64,000 nucleotides of DNA from Ligula intestinalis. Its lineage: Eukaryota; Platyhelminthes; Cestoda; Diphyllobothriidea; Diphyllobothriidae. Positions within the stretch are counted from its first letter, which is position 1. The number at the start of each line of letters is the position of its first letter. The DNA lies in the NCBI GenBank assembly GCA_036362985.1, contig JAYGXS010000003.1, positions 40,231,091-40,295,090 of the forward strand, in the 5' to 3' direction. The notes under the pieces were generated by a model. It made no database searches and had not been told where the DNA came from. It was given only the letters and a program-made list of their open reading frames with translations. Both the position numbers and the translations under genes were made by a program. Below, piece after piece: positions 35,446 to 47,354 of the stretch.

Positions 35446-38400
35446 CTTGCTGAAGGATCTCGGTCAAAATACACGCATTAAATTTCCGTCTATGCTCATA
35501 GACCTAATATAAACTGACCTATACCGTGCACGGAAACTAATTTCGGAGAAAATTAAAAACTGAAATTTCAAATGGGTTTTTAGTCAGCAACTGTGCTGCC
35601 AGTATGTTATGCTTCTAAGACCGTGAAATGTCCTGTTAAATAAAAAAATGTCTTCCCGTTTATTTATGTTGCTTATGAATTAAGCAACACGCTCTACCTC
35701 TATTGCAAAATATCATGGGCCCTTTATGACGTCTTCTTAATAGGAGAGAGGAAGTTATGGTTTATTTCACACGGACAGAATGTAGCATCTATTTCTGAAA
35801 CTGCAACCAAAAGCGCAAATGCACGCCTTATTCAAAAATTTATAGAAATTTAAAAAGTTTCTTAATCATAAGGATACCCTTTCGTCAAGTATGATATTTG
35901 AATAACACGTGATGTGCTACACAATGCGAACGAGAAATGATACCTTTATGCATTTTTCCTATAAAATATGTTTGAATTTATGAGGGTACTGAAAATCGAT
36001 GGAACACTTCGCAATAATAAAGAAGTGACTTTTATCATATGGTTTTTGCAGGTAGCTAGAGAGAAGCTGCCTTAGACGCTGGTATCCTAGCTCGGTCCTA
36101 TACCACACGATAATGAGAAGTAGAATGTCGCCTAAGTAATTTCTCGTCAAATATACATTTACCGATTTTTGCCTAACCATTCGTAATACCGACCAGGTAC
36201 TGGGTGTCTCTAGCCTTGAAGGGTCTCCTTGAACCTCACGTGAAATGCAACTAGGTCAGAGTTTGACTTTTCACAACTGATGGTGACTTAAAATCCCTTA
36301 TCAGGTACAGGATAGTAGGTACAATACATCAGGGCGCATTCACCAAAATTCCTCAGTATATTTCAGCTTTGCACAGTAATAAAGAGAAAGCGTGATTCTG
36401 CATGAATCGTGGAAGTATGTTCTTCCCATCTATCAGCCATATTGATAAGAAATGGTGGTTACTAAACGGAATCGGTTCTTCCGCCTTATTGCAGATTTAA
36501 CAAGCGTTTCGTCGAAACTACTTCTCATCTGCCAAACACTGTTGTTGCTCCTTACTTCTTCGTTCAGATCGTTGGGTCTCCTTCGATAGACTACAAAGTG
36601 ACATTTTCTGATCGATTTCTTGTTTTGAATAGTTAACAGCGTAGTTTCCGAAATGAATTATTTTTTAAACAGGAGGCGCGTTTATGTTCTGTGGTTAAAT
36701 AATGAGAACCATTAGGGGCGAAGGATACCGATACCCTTAAGCATTTTAAAATATTCAGAACAACTTATTTATGCAAAATCAAGTGAAATTTATTTCAAGC
36801 TTGCTTTATTTGTATCAGTGATAATCGGCCGAAAATTGAAAGATGGCGATCCAATTTTGTCTAGTTGACAGTCTTATTATGCAAGGCCAGTAAAAAAATG
36901 ACGGTTTGGGTTGCCCTACACCTTAATTTAATTATTCTCCGATTGAGAACCAAGAATATCGAGATCGGATATCTGAGTTTTTGAAGTCAAACTAGTCTGC
37001 AGAACGTGACCTGTTGAACAGATGACTCATGCTTTTAGCGGGAGGTCAGTTTGGTCGACTCGTCTGACAGGTGACAGAGTTTTGCATACCATCATCTGAC
37101 ACAGAAGGCTGTTTGCGGTGAAAGAAATCACTAGGCGCTTCACATGCTCCCTTTTTTCACTTTTTTTCTGTCAACCTGGAGAAATTCCCATTTTTAAGTG
37201 CCTTGGAGATTTTATCAGGCTTTTCAAACACCGCGATTACAGAAAAATGCATACGTCGGACATCCTTCTGGCCGTCAGGTAGACTGCAAGTGCCAGTCTG
37301 CTTGAGACATATCCCGATACTGTCACAAACGAGCACTGATAACGGCCTAAAGATTAACTAGAGCACACTGATAAAATCCGAGCTGACCAGTGGATTTTTG
37401 CACCGATCAGAAGTTCCGGGTTTTGCTTTTCGCAGGCAGGGACGCTTCAAATTTGGACAAGTCAAATTATTTTTATGAAGTAAAAAAACATTTTTATAAA
37501 ATACTTAAAACAGTGGCCGGCATTTTGAAATAGGCACCGCGACCAAGATGGTAATAGAGTGATGTGCGACCGTCTCTGTCAATCAAAACCTTGGAACTTG
37601 GTCGAGGATTTTAGCCTTGTCCTTTTCTTTGGTTTTCGGAAGAGGTTTTTTTCGTGACTGGGAAGGTTCTGCTTTCTAACCTTAGTGCTAGAATCGTGAG
37701 TGCATGGGAGGAATCCCTTATCCCTTCAAAGCAGGCCTTAAAAATATGAACCTGATAATCTCTTGTCTGATGAATTGTATAAAATAACATTATATTCTGA
37801 TGTAGCGCTTTGCTGGCACCTCTCATTCGAAAACTTTTCACCTAAATTAGTAACCCACTTGTGGTTTACTTCGTAGCTCACCCCTATATCGTGGTTATTT
37901 TTGTCTCAGTCACAAAAACCATTTAACGGTGGTTTTTCCCGTTTTATAGTGTCATGTTGACCAGCTATTCTGTCATTTTAAAGTTTGTCTAGTATAGCCA
38001 GGCTCGTCTCGGGCTCTGTCAAGACATCCTACTTCTTTTAGCAGTATTGTTAAAATTATATATTTAACCAATATGTGTCACTAAGAACCGATTTACATAA
38101 AGCTCGACAATCCCTTACTGCCGCCGCTACAGAAACCTTCGAATTTAAAATTTTGCCTTGTGACTCTTTCTTGATGACTTACCCTGCACCTTAAGAAAAC
38201 GGTCAAATGTTTGCCAACTGCCATCTGGCAGTCAATTTCTTCACGATTATCACTAAACTACTGCCGTTCAGTTCCAAATCTTTCTTCAAAAATTCATGTT
38301 GCGCTACATGAAAGTCCAAGATAAATGTTTTTGGCGGTAAGCGCGCTAGATCAGCAAAATTGATCAGCATTCGATCTGGTATCCCGGTTTCACGCCCTCC

Positions 38401-38533
38401 TCGAGACCTAGATAACTGGCGTTCAAAGGCAATCTTTTAAAAATCCCTGCCTTATTGCCTATAAATGCTGACGTTCAGCAGGATCATTATAATTATCTGA
38501 AATAACTTTATTACAATTCATTTTGGAAATGCA
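35446..38533. other. No gene recognised
   Basis: AT-rich sequence with only short open frames and no motif or repeat that I could identify. Confidence 0.5.
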
Positions 38534-39183
38534 GTGCTCGCGGAGCAGACAACGTCTGCCGTGGGAAGGAAACTAACCCTCGACCCCAAAACCTGCATCG
38601 AGCACTCGGCATACCGACCCAGCAAATACGCACTGACGACCGTGGAAACCATCGCTATTCCCCTTTTTACGGCTTCTGATGCTACTTGGACTAATATTAC
38701 GCTGGAATTGCACGAAGCACCTTTTGTAAACAGGAGGCAGATGAATGAAGCTGACAGTCGAATGACTTCAGATAGGCTGCACTACCTAATAACAAAACAA
38801 TTTTATCCACAGCAGGCTATAAGATTGGGTGGTAAAGACAGAATCCCGTTAAAGGCCACATTAATGTGTATCCACGCTTTCACTTGCTTCTGTGCAGCAG
38901 GCTACATTGGTCGAACAACGAGGCGTCTGGAAAAGAGAGTGCGTGAACAAATACCGGCCTGGTTAAGTAAAGGTGAAGATAGATTAATCTGGAATTCTAT
39001 TCTCGCACAACTGTTGATGCAAATCATCCAGATGATACTAATGAAGCCTTTCAGGGTTTCTTCCGGATACCGGCTGACTTATCCAGGGGTCTACGTCAAC
39101 GGGTGCTAGCGACATCCGAAGCAGTGACTATGTGGCTAGCGAATCAAGTGCTGTGTTTATTAAGTTGGTTTGGCAGATATAGT
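38534..39183 (+). pseudogene. PLE GIY-YIG endonuclease remnant (YIGRTTRRL type)
   Basis: The frame encodes CFCAAGYIGRTTRRLEKRVRE and PAWLSKGEDR, the GIY-YIG nuclease core of a second PLE lineage: YIG, the catalytic Arg and a downstream His/Glu region (expected REH reads REQ here). After a frameshift near 39055 the C-terminal region continues as FRIPADLSRGLRQRVLATSEA and ends at TAG at about 39181. The first half of the open frame (38534-38830) is not recognised. The C-terminal coding part lies inside the left arm of the inverted repeat at 39074-39731. Confidence 0.65.
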
Positions 39184-39217
39184 TAATTTAGTTGACCCAA
39201 TTGTGGAAAAACTCGCG

Positions 39218-39297
39218 GCATTCGGCGGGATTCGAACCCGCATAAGAGAGTGGCCTTTTAGCCAAGCCAACGCTCTACCCACTTGGGCTACGAATGT
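39218..39297 (-). other. tRNA-like sequence in left arm
   Basis: 80 nt with a 7-nt acceptor-like stem (ACATTCG/CGAATGC, one mismatch), box A-like TAGCCCAAGTGGGTAGAGC, a 5-bp T-stem with loop GCGGGTTCGAATCCCGC (box B intact) and a possible GGCTT/AGGCC anticodon stem whose loop GGCTAAA lacks U33 and would give CTA. Both internal Pol III promoter boxes are present. A functional tRNA is unlikely. Confidence 0.55.
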
Positions 39298-39507
39298 CGC
39301 GCTTCACTCCGTGAGTTTAATCACACTTGGATCGATATTACCCACCCAACTTTGCCACTCACACGGAATCCACCAATGCAGGACAGCAAGTTGACTGCCC
39401 TAGCAGGATTTCCTAAGCAATCATCTAAAATCCACCAGAATGACTACATGGCTGACTTAATTATTAAGTTGGTTTTGCAGATTTAGTTAATTTAGTTGTG
39501 AAGTGCG

Positions 39508-39587
39508 ACATTCGCAGCTCAAATGGGTAGAGCGTTGGCTTGGCTAAAAGGCCACTCTCATATGCGGGTGCAAATCCCGCCGAATGC
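39508..39587 (+). other. tRNA-like sequence in right arm
   Basis: Same 80-nt design as 39218-39297 in opposite orientation, with a better D-stem (GCTC/GAGC) but box B degraded to GGTGCAAATCC. The pair are mirror copies within the inverted repeat. Confidence 0.5.
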
Positions 39588-39731
39588 TCCGATTTTTTCA
39601 CAGTTGGGTCAACTAAATTAACTAAATCTGCCAAATTAACTTATTAACAAAGCACTCGATTCGCTAGCCACATAGCCACTGCTTTGGATGTCGCTAGCAC
39701 CCGTTGACGTAGACCCCTGGATAAGTTAGCT

Positions 39732-41625
39732 TAGCAGCACAAGGAAAACTAATTAAGCGAAACGTTTAATGGATTACGAGCCTTGTGCCTGCACGTCCCT
39801 TTGTGTGACTTCTATGCGCTTAAATTAATTCGCTCTTCCGTCCGCTAACAGCTGTCATTCCAAACATACTGAAGTGAAGGCTATACGTAATCTTCAAGTC
39901 GAATCTACGGCTAATTGCCTTGTTATTTTCAATCACAACTGAAACAGTCAACTGTCGAATTCTAAGTGTCTAATTTACTTGAGTTTTACAGTAGATTGCA
40001 TATCTGATGCAAGGTCGGAAATTGGAGGATTTAACGCACACTCTAGGTTGTTTATTTGGTTCATTGGGTTGTATTTGGTCGCAACATGTCGTTAACTTGA
40101 ATTAAATTACGGTCAGATCAGAATGCTGGAAAAAAATAGAGGCGAAAATGGGCTAAATCCAGCGTTTGTTGATATCTCAGGAATTTCCTATGCTATTAAA
40201 CGGTGCGGAAAAGAACTTGTTGTGTGTGCATGTTGCACTATAAAGGAACATTAATGAAGAGCAGACATTTTTTAATTATATCTGTTCACAAAACGGAAAA
40301 GTTTGTTTTGCATCCATGAAATTGAGGTTAGTGTAGTTAGAAGATAGCGCATTAAATTTGGAAATAGAAGAGTGAAATAAGTTTTAAAATTTATATTTTG
40401 CAAATCTGCCAAATTTCCTGCCATAAAATTGAGTAATAAACTTTTGAAGTTGTTCTTTACATTGCTCCATATTGAATTTATCTTTTATATTTGAGGGGTT
40501 ACAGGCAAGGAATGCGTTTGACAACTTTATTAGTATATGGCAACCAAATTAATTGTACAATCGATATAAAGTTGTAGACACTTAACATAACAAAGATTTG
40601 ACAGAGTTGTCACGGGACATTGCGAAACAGTTTTTTCGAAAATCGCCGTTGATAATATTGCCACTCTCCTTTGTATTTGTTATTGTAGAACTGAGTCTAG
40701 AAGTAACCAAATATGCTGAAAACTGTTCAGTTTTAGATTTAAGAAGTAGCTCTTTCATTTATAACAAAAGAGATATCACTAATTGTAAGGGAACTCAATT
40801 CACTGGCCAAAATGTCACATTCTGACCTTGACTTTATCATCAAAAAAATTAAAGTACGCAGACCTCAGACCCCAAAATATATAAGTGAAGCTTTTTTCAA
40901 GGGTTAACTTTTTTAGAATTTTTCTAACTCAATCTTGAGCATATTTATTCACGACTTTTGAAGCAGACATTCATTGTCCTTGGCAATGATTTCAAATGAT
41001 TGGATGGTGTTGAATCTATGACACACAAAAACAGCTGCATTAGGAAAAATGTTTAAAAGGTGGTTATTTATGTAAAAGCTTTTAAGATATATCTTATTTT
41101 AAAGGTTTTGATAAGCACATAGAATATACTCATTATTAACGGTCAATTGACTAAAGCTAGTTAAAGTCTTATTAGAATTAGAATTTCCTGGAAGATCTGA
41201 ACCTCTTCGAAATAGAAATATCGAAATAATTATTAAAAATATAGCAGAAGGCAATACCTCTTAGTGTACAAAAATGGCACGTTTACAATTGTTCCCGACA
41301 ATTCTACCTAGTACGCCCGATTTCCACTTTTTCGGAAATTTCTACTTTGTTAAAAAAGCTGGTGTTTCTATAAATCTTTATATTCCTTCATAAATCATAA
41401 TATGCCCTATTGTGAAGAACGATCATAACTTCACAGCTTGGGCTGCGTTTGAGTAAGCGGGAGTTACTTATAAAAATCGTAGGATTGCATGACTTTGGCA
41501 TATACCCTAATGTATCCTGCTAAGTATGCCGTTGTCCGTTCAGTACCAAATGAATCAACGGGCGACAGGTGATTTCCTTGTGTCCTGGTGAAAAACGTGG
41601 ATTTTCCCGGAAGAAATTTGAACTA
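39732..41625. other. No gene recognised, AT-rich
   Basis: Low-complexity AT-rich sequence with short open frames only. Nothing identifiable. Confidence 0.5.
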
Positions 41626-42508
41626 GGTGAAGATCACGAGTTGAGCAGAATTTAATGATGTCATGAAATTTCGTGACCTCGCAATCAGCTGCAAACGATC
41701 GTTGCCTATAAACAAGAGAATTAACTGTCCAACTAAGTGTCAGTCTCGAAGGATGAAAAATGATACGTAAAGGGAGTAGAAGCAATAAGCCATAGATAAG
41801 GGCGCATGGTGAGAGGAAGAGGAGGGGGAGGTAATTGCCACAGCAAAGCAGTTCATGAAAGCCTGCAAGACATGGTTAAAATGGGGGGGGTAGGGGCAGG
41901 GGACAGGGTAGCAGTCAGTCCTAAGGGTGACGAGGAGGCGTAAGCGGGAACAAAGTTTATCGATCGTTACCACGGCTATGCGAGCTTGATCACATGGTCC
42001 AGCTGCTTACAAAGTTCTGGCTTTCTTCGGCGTATTGCAGCGGCCTCCGCAAAACGTAGGAGATGCCCGGTCGTCGCCCGAAGTACGACCTTAAATGCAC
42101 TTGTTTGGTCGACTGTACGGCCAGTGTCCACTAGGCGCTCAGGGATTGAAATCTTGGGCATTTTATGTTCCGCCCCTGATCAACCACTTCAGCATGGGTT
42201 CAGCTGAACGCATCACCAACTTCCTTTGCGTGCGTCCGATGTATTTCTATCCACCACTACATTTGAACTCGTAAGCACAGTTTGAAGTGGCGTGCATAGG
42301 CAGAGGGTCCTTAGTCGGTCGAACTGGAATGGTCGTTGTTGTGCTAAAGTACAACAATTTAGCTGCAAGATAAGTTCTTTCACCCTTCGAGACTGACATA
42401 TTTGAACAGTTAATTCACTTATTTATAGGCAACGACCTTTTGCAGCTGATTGAAAAGTCACGAAATTTCATGGCGTCCATAAATTCTGCTCAGCTCGTGA
42501 TGTTCGCC
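41626..42508. mobile_element. PLE remnant flanked by inverted repeats
   Basis: Arms 41626-41755 and 42381-42508 are reverse complements at high identity (shared: ATCACGAG, GAGCAGAATTTA, CATGAAATTTCGTGAC, CAATCAGCTGCAAA, GTTGCCTATAAA, GTCAGTCTCGAAGG). Between them lies a minus-strand GIY-YIG remnant. PLEs are known to have flanking LTR-like repeats, sometimes in inverted orientation, which this fits. Confidence 0.7.
41976..42325 (-). pseudogene. PLE GIY-YIG domain remnant (KYIGRTQRKL type)
   Basis: The minus strand reads CAYEFKCSGG, a stop, then KYIGRTQRKLVMR (GIY-YIG core) at about 42200-42310. After a frame change it continues as RLVDTGRTVDQTSAFKVVLRA and FAEAAAIRRRKPELC, ending near 41976. 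Same lineage as 38534-39183, opposite strand. RT portion absent. Confidence 0.65.
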
Positions 42509-45500
42509 TTGTTCGAAAAACATCTACTCATAAGAACCAATGAACTTGACTTCGTTTATTTTTATTTGTTTTAAAAAATTTCAGGCAGTACCCTTGATTG
42601 ACCTATTAACGTACAATATTTCTGCATATTTACGTTCATAATAATGCTGCAGACATTTAAATATTTGTCGTTTAGGGATAGAGCTTAGTAAAAAAGAATC
42701 GCCTACGTTTACTGTGACTCAGTAAAAAACGTTGTGGATAAAAAAGTGGTTTACAAAGCCGACTGTGAGTATTCATGTTGTAAAGGCCAATATTATTTGA
42801 AAATTACGCGACCAGCTAGCAGAAATCCGGAGTTCCAAATCTCCAAACTGAAAATATAATTTATTGACCGCAGTACAACACGGACTGACATGGGCCAGAT
42901 CAGGGCACGATATGCATTTTGGGATGCGCAACCGACTGTTTGACCGTCAATTCCAACGATGACAACCGCGCGTCCACAGCGTGATGGTGCTGTGGGATAT
43001 GAAACAGACTATCCAGAAACCTAAGATAGGAGTATCCCAACTGTTATGAATTAACTTTGCGAAAATTCCCATTGAAAATTTCAGACGATAAACTGGTGAA
43101 CACACGTTTGTTTTCGATAAATTCTCGTCAGGCCTTTATATTTATGTGGTAATGAAATGAATTCGTAAATAAGAACAAAGTCTTTTGTGGATAAAAGCCC
43201 GTGCTTGTTCAATATCTTATTTTTAAGTTGTGTAAAGTTAATTCAAAGCATATTTAACCGAGGAAAACATAAAGGCAGTTTAATGTCACTACAGTGTATG
43301 GACGGTGACTTAGGTGTGAATTAATTGTAAGCGATAGTAAACTTGTATTACATCTACTGACTCTCTCGTCCTTCACCCGCCTATGTGTGTTTTAGTAAGT
43401 TAGAGTCGGGCGCATTTGGCTGGTATGGCCGGATCCGCTGCCACGCCTAACTCAGGACTCACAGAGTGAAGTTTCCATAAAGGCTGCCGGTGGCCGGTTC
43501 TTGAGCTTGCACCTACGTGTGCCACCAACACCTTCTCATGTGCAGGATTTGTTATGGGTGCGCAGCCCGAATAGCGTTTACCGTGCCTTGAACTAGCGCC
43601 CGTGTGCTGCCAGCGCATCTACCACCCGACCTGGTTAAGGGGGCAAAAGCATGCGCAACCATAGCAAATGCCACACGCAAGAGTGTGGTGGTACGCATAG
43701 GCCCAGACTCATGCAGCCTATGTCCGATCATGCCCCCGGTCTTCTTGACTTTCTCTGGTGCACAGGGTGACCCTCACCAGCAACTACGCTCGATTCTGTG
43801 ACAAAAGCCGCCTGTATGAGTGCTTGTGCCAACAAGATCTATTTAAAGAATCTGTCCTGCGTCTAGATGGCTGAGTAGGGTTCGCATCCATCCTGAAAGT
43901 CGCGAAAGTTTGCAAGTTTTTAAATCCACGTTGCACTTAACGGTCGCCCTGCATTTCTTTATTGAAAGAGCTGTTTCGTAAAAATGGTTTTGCTTGGAAT
44001 TCCTCACATTGTTGCGAGTACTAGCTGCACAATCACATCATACTTCGCTGCGCTTTGTTACATGTATCTGGTTCGCAATGAGGGTGCAAATGACTGGACC
44101 CACACTTCGATGATGTTACTACAGATTTGGCGAGTTGAAATCAGATATTTATATCATGTAATTCGCATGTTGTTATTTAGATAGTATGTAAAAAGTATGG
44201 CCAAATTACTGTGTAAATAATAAACCTGTTGATTAAAGTATGTCCATTGTTGTCTGCACTTTTGAGAATTTTTCCCTTTGGATTACCGGGAAGAGATGCT
44301 GAGATGGTGGCTTAGGAAAAAGGTTTGAATTTACGAGGGTGATAAGAAACTTATAATCATAATAATTGGCAGCTAACGTACTGCAAGCTCTTTAAACTGG
44401 CTAACTTTGTGGCTGAAACATCTCCAGGGAAATTACCAATCTGAATGAGTGTAGATTTAGGCGTGAGTGGAAGTTCTGAGTGGGACTTTTTAACCGATTT
44501 ATACTTTGTGTTTCAAGGCAGCCCGCAGTTTAACTGAAATGGTCATCGCTTTTCAATGAAAATGATTGCATAGTTCTTTGAGGGACTGCAAATTCATGAC
44601 TGGCTACCACAGTGAGTGCATTTTAGTATACGCGTAGTTTTCTGTAGCGAAACTCTGCGGTAAGATCTTTTACTACTTTTTTACAAATGGGTGTTTCTAA
44701 CTTTCTTCAAGCACGTTGTCATTTCTACCTTCGAAAATCTTATACTGGCAGCAGAACTTTTTCTGCTGCTAGTTTCACCAAGTTCGGAAGAAATTCATTG
44801 CTTCCCGCAACTACTGTATGAGCCTTTCATTTCTGAATAATCTGTAGGCCTTACTCACTTCTACTATAGCAACTATACGTGCCTTAAGTTCAATTGAACA
44901 AACATACTTGGATTGGGAAGAAGACTTGTCGAGCACCGGATCACCGGATTGGACAAGGTCGAATCTTACAATAAAGATCTTTTGAAAGTAGACGTTCCAT
45001 GGGGTTGACAGTCGAAGATAGTCTTCGAATTTGTTAAATTCGAGCTGTTTTTTAAAATTCCAAACATTTAAATTCTGTTTTTTTACATTTTCTGGCTTTT
45101 TATGCCACAGTTCCAAGCGTACGAAAAGCAAACATGGTCTCATAAGGTGCAAACTAGATTCTGGTAACCAACCAAGTCCATTTATCTACAGACATTTCTT
45201 AACTTATGAACAATTTGTGTGTAGAGTGGTCCTTCATAAATCTAAATGCTCGTATGTTGTTATTCAACATCATTTTACAAGGCATTATATGGTTTGCAAA
45301 CGGACATGAATAGGCAAGCATGATAATAACGCAATACACATCTTTTCTTATCCTAAAAATTAGCGAAGCCTTACGAACTTAAACTGCACTTGCCGTCCTG
45401 TTCGTTAGAATATGTGGAAGTTTTGAAAAGAGCAGAATCTTTAACGGGAGAGTGTGTGGCTAAGCAAAATAGTTAAAACGATCGAGATCGGACAGGAACT

Positions 45501-45640
45501 GTCAAAGCCAGGAGACCCGTCCCCATGTGTGGAGACTCAGCTTATTTGAAAATCATATCTTTTTTTAGGTCAATCAGTTCTCTGTGTATACGCGCGAAAG
45601 TCTTTAATTTTTTCAAACAAAGTATCGGCAAAGCGATGAC
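42509..45640. other. No gene recognised
   Basis: Short open frames only. 44918-44945 carries GAAGAAGACTTGTCGAGCACCG, matching the extreme 3' end of the PLE copies at 6385 and 21643, so a small PLE-end scrap is probably present there. Confidence 0.5.
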
Positions 45641-45654
45641 AATATTCACCTGTA

Positions 45655-45880
45655 AACACTGCCCGTAAAGACTAGAGGGACTGGAATGGCTACTTTCGGC
45701 TCGGTAACAGTCACCAGATAGTGTGCAGTCACCAGTCCAGATAGTGTACCACTGAGGCTCGAACCCGCAACCTGCTGATCAGAAGAAAACATTGCAGATT
45801 GGAAGGTGGTGCTCCTTTTAGGTTTGAATCCTCTCTTAAGAGCCTCCGCAGGCAGGATTGGGATAGGTAAGCATTGTTGC
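45655..45880 (-). repeat. tRNA-derived-type repeat, copy A
   Basis: The minus strand contains GTTGCGGGTTCGAGCCTC, a box B-like T-arm. The plus strand shares GGGACTGGAATGGC and CTCGAACCCGCAAC with 55650-55810 at similar spacing. Probably a SINE-like repeat. Confidence 0.45.
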
Positions 45881-46039
45881 TTGCACACTTGCTAGCAGTT
45901 TTGAATGGGCGTACACTCGGAAATGGGTCACTGCAGGTGTTCTCTTCGCAGACCGAAATTCGGATGAAAAAAGTACGCTGAACGGAGGAAGAATAGTTAA
46001 CTATACTTAATGAGATAGATACCAATGGAAGCGTTGTAA

Positions 46040-46350
46040 ACAGCGTGGGTGGCTGTGGCTGACATAAGTGTTGATGGGGGAAAGCTGGAGAAAGCCGTTA
46101 GTTAGGTTGTACGTCTACGGCAAACCGGTATGTCGTATCAGTATTGCTTGTGCTGAGTAGAGATACCATTTGTAATAGGAGTAGCATTCGATGTCGTGAA
46201 GGAGGGCTGGGTATCGATACTCATTGTGGGACTGCTCAGCCGGAATAAGGAAGGAACCATGCCGTAGGCTTGATGGGCTGAGAGTGGTTGCTGAGCTTCA
46301 TATCGCTTCACGATAGGATGTCGCTGACTTAATTCGCCTTATCATGGTCA
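46040..46350 (+). repeat. Tail part of dispersed repeat family (matches 52400-52620)
   Basis: Shares GAGAAAGCCG/GAAGAAAGCCG, GTATG-C(G/A)TATCAGTAT, GGTACCAT/AGATACCAT and TGGGCTGA with 52400-52620 in the same order. Confidence 0.45.
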
Positions 46351-46439
46351 TATCAGATGACCCAAGAAAATTCAGTCGAAGTGCTGAGAAAGCTTGGCCA
46401 CATCTAGTATTTGTCAGTTCAGCTTACGCCGCGGAGACC

Positions 46440-46740
46440 AATATCACAGTGGGTTAAATTTATAGGTTTAACCCTTGCCGCTACGATTTTAAGGCCCGGT
46501 TCCATGTGGGGGGAAAGAGGAATTGGAACGCCGGGGAGAAGGAATAATATCTTCTGTACAGGCTTAGTAGAGCATAGGTAGATGAAAGTTAAAAGTTTGA
46601 CGAACGTGCGTCTGTCCGTGAGGTCGGACATCTCTGGTGTATGAGTGGGGCAGTCTTCATAGTGAGGTCCTGTGCGATTCAGCCTTGAAGGTGATTGGCC
46701 AGATCGGATTGGCGTAGGCAGACATTGCTGCTTGCTATCA
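46440..46740 (+). repeat. CGCAGGGGG-family repeat, copy 1
   Basis: Aligns with 50628-50910: both have GTTTAACCC/GTTAAGCCC, GCGATCTTCAGGCCCGGTTCC (here CGATTTTAAGGCCCGGTTCC), CTGTACAG and GGTGATTGGCCAGA. Subfamily shared with 50628-50910. Confidence 0.55.
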
Positions 46741-47020
46741 GCCGCGAATGCGCGTGCACTGAAGGCACTGCAGTCGCATGGGGAGTAGAACCCCAACTGA
46801 CAGATAAATGAGCTGATGCCGTATTGTCAACTGGCTAGTTATGGTCTCCGTTGCAGAATCGGTGACTTAGCGTGTACGTATTGATTGTTTTAATCTCAAT
46901 TTGAGCTTGTGAGGGCTTAAACTGTAATAAGACGCTTTTAGAGACAATTCCTGTGAGCGTTGTTATGATTTCGAAATGTAATATCGTCCCATTTTTAATG
47001 CTTACAAAATGACGGCTTAC

Positions 47021-47241
47021 ATCGTGAAATGTTTGCTTTCGGGTGGAAATGGAAATTGTAATGTCATCGGGGTCCTTGACAACTTTCTTTTTATCTCGTT
47101 TCGTCGAAAAATCATACGCTCTCGAGTCCTGTAGACAGCTCTCGCAGGAGAAGCAATTGATGCTTCCTCTTTGCAAAAAGCATTTCGGATCGAACAGTAG
47201 GCGATATTTTTCTCGGATTTTGAGAGAAGTCTCCTGCTGCA
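47021..47241 (-). CDS. Putative exon of unidentified gene
   Basis: The minus frame is open and protein-like: KIREKYRLLFDPKCFL, SINCFSCESCLQDSRAY, STKRDKKKVVKDPDDITI. It is bounded by a pyrimidine-rich acceptor (TTTATTTGTGCAG, ending 47242) and a donor GTAAGC at 47020. The same frame also reads on to 46835. I recognise no family. It could be a host exon or chance. Confidence 0.3.
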
Positions 47242-47280
47242 CTGCACAAATAAATAAATGTGAATAGGGTAAATTAAGTG

Positions 47281-47282
47281 TT

Positions 47283-47323
<41 letters not shown>

Positions 47324-47354
47324 GCAGTAGTAGTAGTAGTGTTTAGTAGTAGGC
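47281..47354. repeat. (TAG)n microsatellite
   Basis: About 24 TAG/GTA triplets with a few interruptions (ATT, CAG, GTT). On the minus strand it yields a Thr-rich artefactual open frame. Confidence 0.95.

Larger units (their letters stand above)
39074..39731. repeat. Large inverted repeat, 231-bp arms with 196-bp spacer
   Basis: Left arm 39074-39304 and right arm 39501-39731 are near-identical reverse complements by eye. Each arm runs from the end of the GIY-YIG coding region through a TTAGTTAATTTAGTTG-type segment to a tRNA-like sequence. The spacer end (39457-39498) repeats part of the left arm in direct orientation. The structure looks like two PLE 3' ends joined tail to tail. Confidence 0.85.

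Noticed and set aside
39218..39297. Functional tRNA gene
   Set aside because: Box A, box B and an acceptor-like stem are present, but the anticodon loop lacks U33, the implied anticodon is CTA (amber), and the unit is duplicated inside a PLE palindrome.
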